A DNA stretch of 41,476 nucleotides. Source: Bacteroidota bacterium. Its GTDB lineage: Bacteria; Bacteroidota; Bacteroidia; Bacteroidales; DTGW01. Below, piece after piece: positions 40,155-41,476 of the stretch (position 1 is its first letter; each line of letters opens with the position of its first letter). The notes beneath the pieces are model-generated. The model was not told the DNA's origin and made no database searches. It saw only the letters and a program-made list of their open reading frames with translations. The stretch spans positions 1-41,476 of the forward strand of contig JAIFLP010000101.1 in NCBI GenBank assembly GCA_020049015.1, given 5' to 3'. Made by a program: the position numbers and the translations under genes.

Positions 40155-41030
40155 CTATTTCAAAGCTTCCGCTCCACTTACTACTTCCAAAATTTGATTG
40201 GTAATGGAAGCTTGACGTGCTTTGTTGTAGTTTAATGTCAAGTCTTTTATCAGATCCGATGCATTATCAGTTGCCTTATGCATAGCGGTCATTCTAGCAC
40301 CTTGCTCTGAAGCATAGGAATCGCGTATAGCTTTGTATAACTGAATTTTAAGTGACTTAGGAATTAATTCTTCGATGATGTATTCTTTTGTTGGTTCAAA
40401 GATATAGTCTTTGTTGGCTTGTTTGTTATCGTTTTGTTTTGGAACCAAAGGCAGAAATTGTTCTCTGGTTACAATTTGAACGGCAGCATTTTTAAATTGA
40501 TTGTAAACAATTTCAATGACATCATATTTTTTTTGAGCAAAAGCGGCCATCAACCATTCAGCCAGCTCTTTGGTTGCATCAAATGAAATATTATCAAGAA
40601 TATGATTGTGTTGAGCAACCATAGGTAATTTCTTTGATTTGAAAAAATCACTGCCTTTTTTTCCAACTGCCAAGAAAGAAAGATTGCCTGAATCTAGAGC
40701 TGATTTATATTGACTTTGTGCGAGGGTGTAGGCAGATTTAATAACATTTGAATTAAATGCACCGCACATACCTCTATTCGAGGTTACCAATACAATTAAA
40801 ATTTTATTTTTATCCTCATTGCGGGTGTATGGATTGCTCTCGCTGAGGTTGACCGTTTGACTTACGTTTGACATAATGTCTTGTAATTTAACAGCATAAG
40901 GGCGCATTTGTGTAATGGCATCCTGGGCTTTTTTAAGCTTGGCAGCAGATACCATTTTCATTGCGCTGGTTATTTGACGCGTAGTAATAACTGAAGCAAT
41001 GCGAACCCTTATTTCTTTTAAATTGGCCAT
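40155..41030 (-). CDS. atpG: ATP synthase F1 subunit gamma
   Basis: MANLKEIRVRIASVITTRQITSAMKMVSAAKLKKAQ, TSNRGMCGAFNSNV, ARMTAMHKATDNASDLIKDLTLNYNKARQASITNQILEVVSGAEAL. Confidence 0.97.
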   Translation of the reverse strand: MANLKEIRVRIASVITTRQITSAMKMVSAAKLKKAQDAITQMRPYAVKLQDIMSNVSQTVNLSESNPYTRNEDKNKILIVLVTSNRGMCGAFNSNVIKSAYTLAQSQYKSALDSGNLSFLAVGKKGSDFFKSKKLPMVAQHNHILDNISFDATKELAEWLMAAFAQKKYDVIEIVYNQFKNAAVQIVTREQFLPLVPKQNDNKQANKDYIFEPTKEYIIEELIPKSLKIQLYKAIRDSYASEQGARMTAMHKATDNASDLIKDLTLNYNKARQASITNQILEVVSGAEALK

Positions 41031-41044
41031 AAATAAAGCGTATC

Positions 41045-41476
41045 TTAATTATATTTTTTCGACAAATCCAAAGCTGTTTTTTCAAGTACAGATGTTTCTT
41101 TTTCGCTGATATTACCTGCTTTAAGAGAATCTAAAACATCTCTGTGTTTCATTTCCATATACTCTAAAAAATCACTTTCAAATTCTTTAATTTTGATTTT
41201 GGGAATATCTTTCAATAAGCCTTTAACACCGCAATAAATGAGAGCAACTTGTTTTTCAACGGGCATGGTTTGGTGCAGACCTTGTTTTAATATCTCCACG
41301 TTTTTGGAACCCTTATCTAATACTGATAATGTAGCAGCATCTAAGTCGGATCCAAATTTTGAAAATGCTTCTAGTTCTCTATATTGAGCTTGGTCAAGTT
41401 TTAAAGTACCTGCAATTTTCTTCATTGATTTAATCTGTGCGTTACCACCAACACGTGATACTGATATACCAACATT
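41045..41476 (-). CDS. atpA: ATP synthase F1 subunit alpha, C-terminal part (truncated by window edge)
   Basis: Frame open to the window end: NVGISVSRVGGNAQIKSMKKIAGTLKLDQAQYRELEAFSKFGSDLDAAT. Confidence 0.96.
   Translation of the reverse strand, partial: NVGISVSRVGGNAQIKSMKKIAGTLKLDQAQYRELEAFSKFGSDLDAATLSVLDKGSKNVEILKQGLHQTMPVEKQVALIYCGVKGLLKDIPKIKIKEFESDFLEYMEMKHRDVLDSLKAGNISEKETSVLEKTALDLSKKYN

Noticed and set aside
1-41476. CRISPR arrays, rRNA genes, prophage or integrative element ends
   Set aside because: No regularly spaced direct repeats, rRNA signatures or att-like duplications were noticed by eye beside the tRNAs; the XerC-like gene is in a housekeeping rpsU–hpf context.

Overview
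The window is AT-rich chromosomal DNA from a member of the Bacteroidota, inferred from gene order, TTTG-N19-TAnnTTTG-type promoters, PorT, DUF3467 and NhaD content. Most of it is core genome. This includes: the tRNA-Thr/Tyr/Gly/Thr–tuf–tRNA-Trp–secE–nusG–rplKAJL–rpoBC–DUF3467 transcription unit; rpsU–xerC-like–hpf; etfBA with an acyl-CoA dehydrogenase; nhaD; a BamA/TamA-like outer membrane protein; a ComEA-like HhH protein; a TrmH-type RNA methyltransferase; porT-like and ubiE/menG; asnB; and the atpA/atpG end of an ATP synthase operon. Accessory content is: two glycosyltransferases at the left edge; an HTCS-like propeller histidine kinase without a receiver or AraC domain; a stand-alone IS1595-type zinc-ribbon protein; and a Type II restriction-modification pair (m5C methyltransferase with an N-terminal MerR-like HTH, plus a PmeII-like endonuclease) between asnB and atpG. 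The strongest candidate for an undescribed system is the operon at about 5356-9515: DUF6132-like, ArsM-like methyltransferase, thioredoxin lipoprotein, a 32-aa Cys-containing peptide ORF absent from the supplied ORF track (6821-6919), a radical SAM/SPASM maturase starting 1 nt later, and a thioredoxin–thioredoxin reductase fusion. It looks like a redox-linked, radical-SAM-modified peptide (RiPP-like) system with no dedicated exporter. A second observation is that three spacers of the tuf–rpoBC unit each carry a long, unrelated hairpin. All family calls come from reading the translations; no database searches were run.
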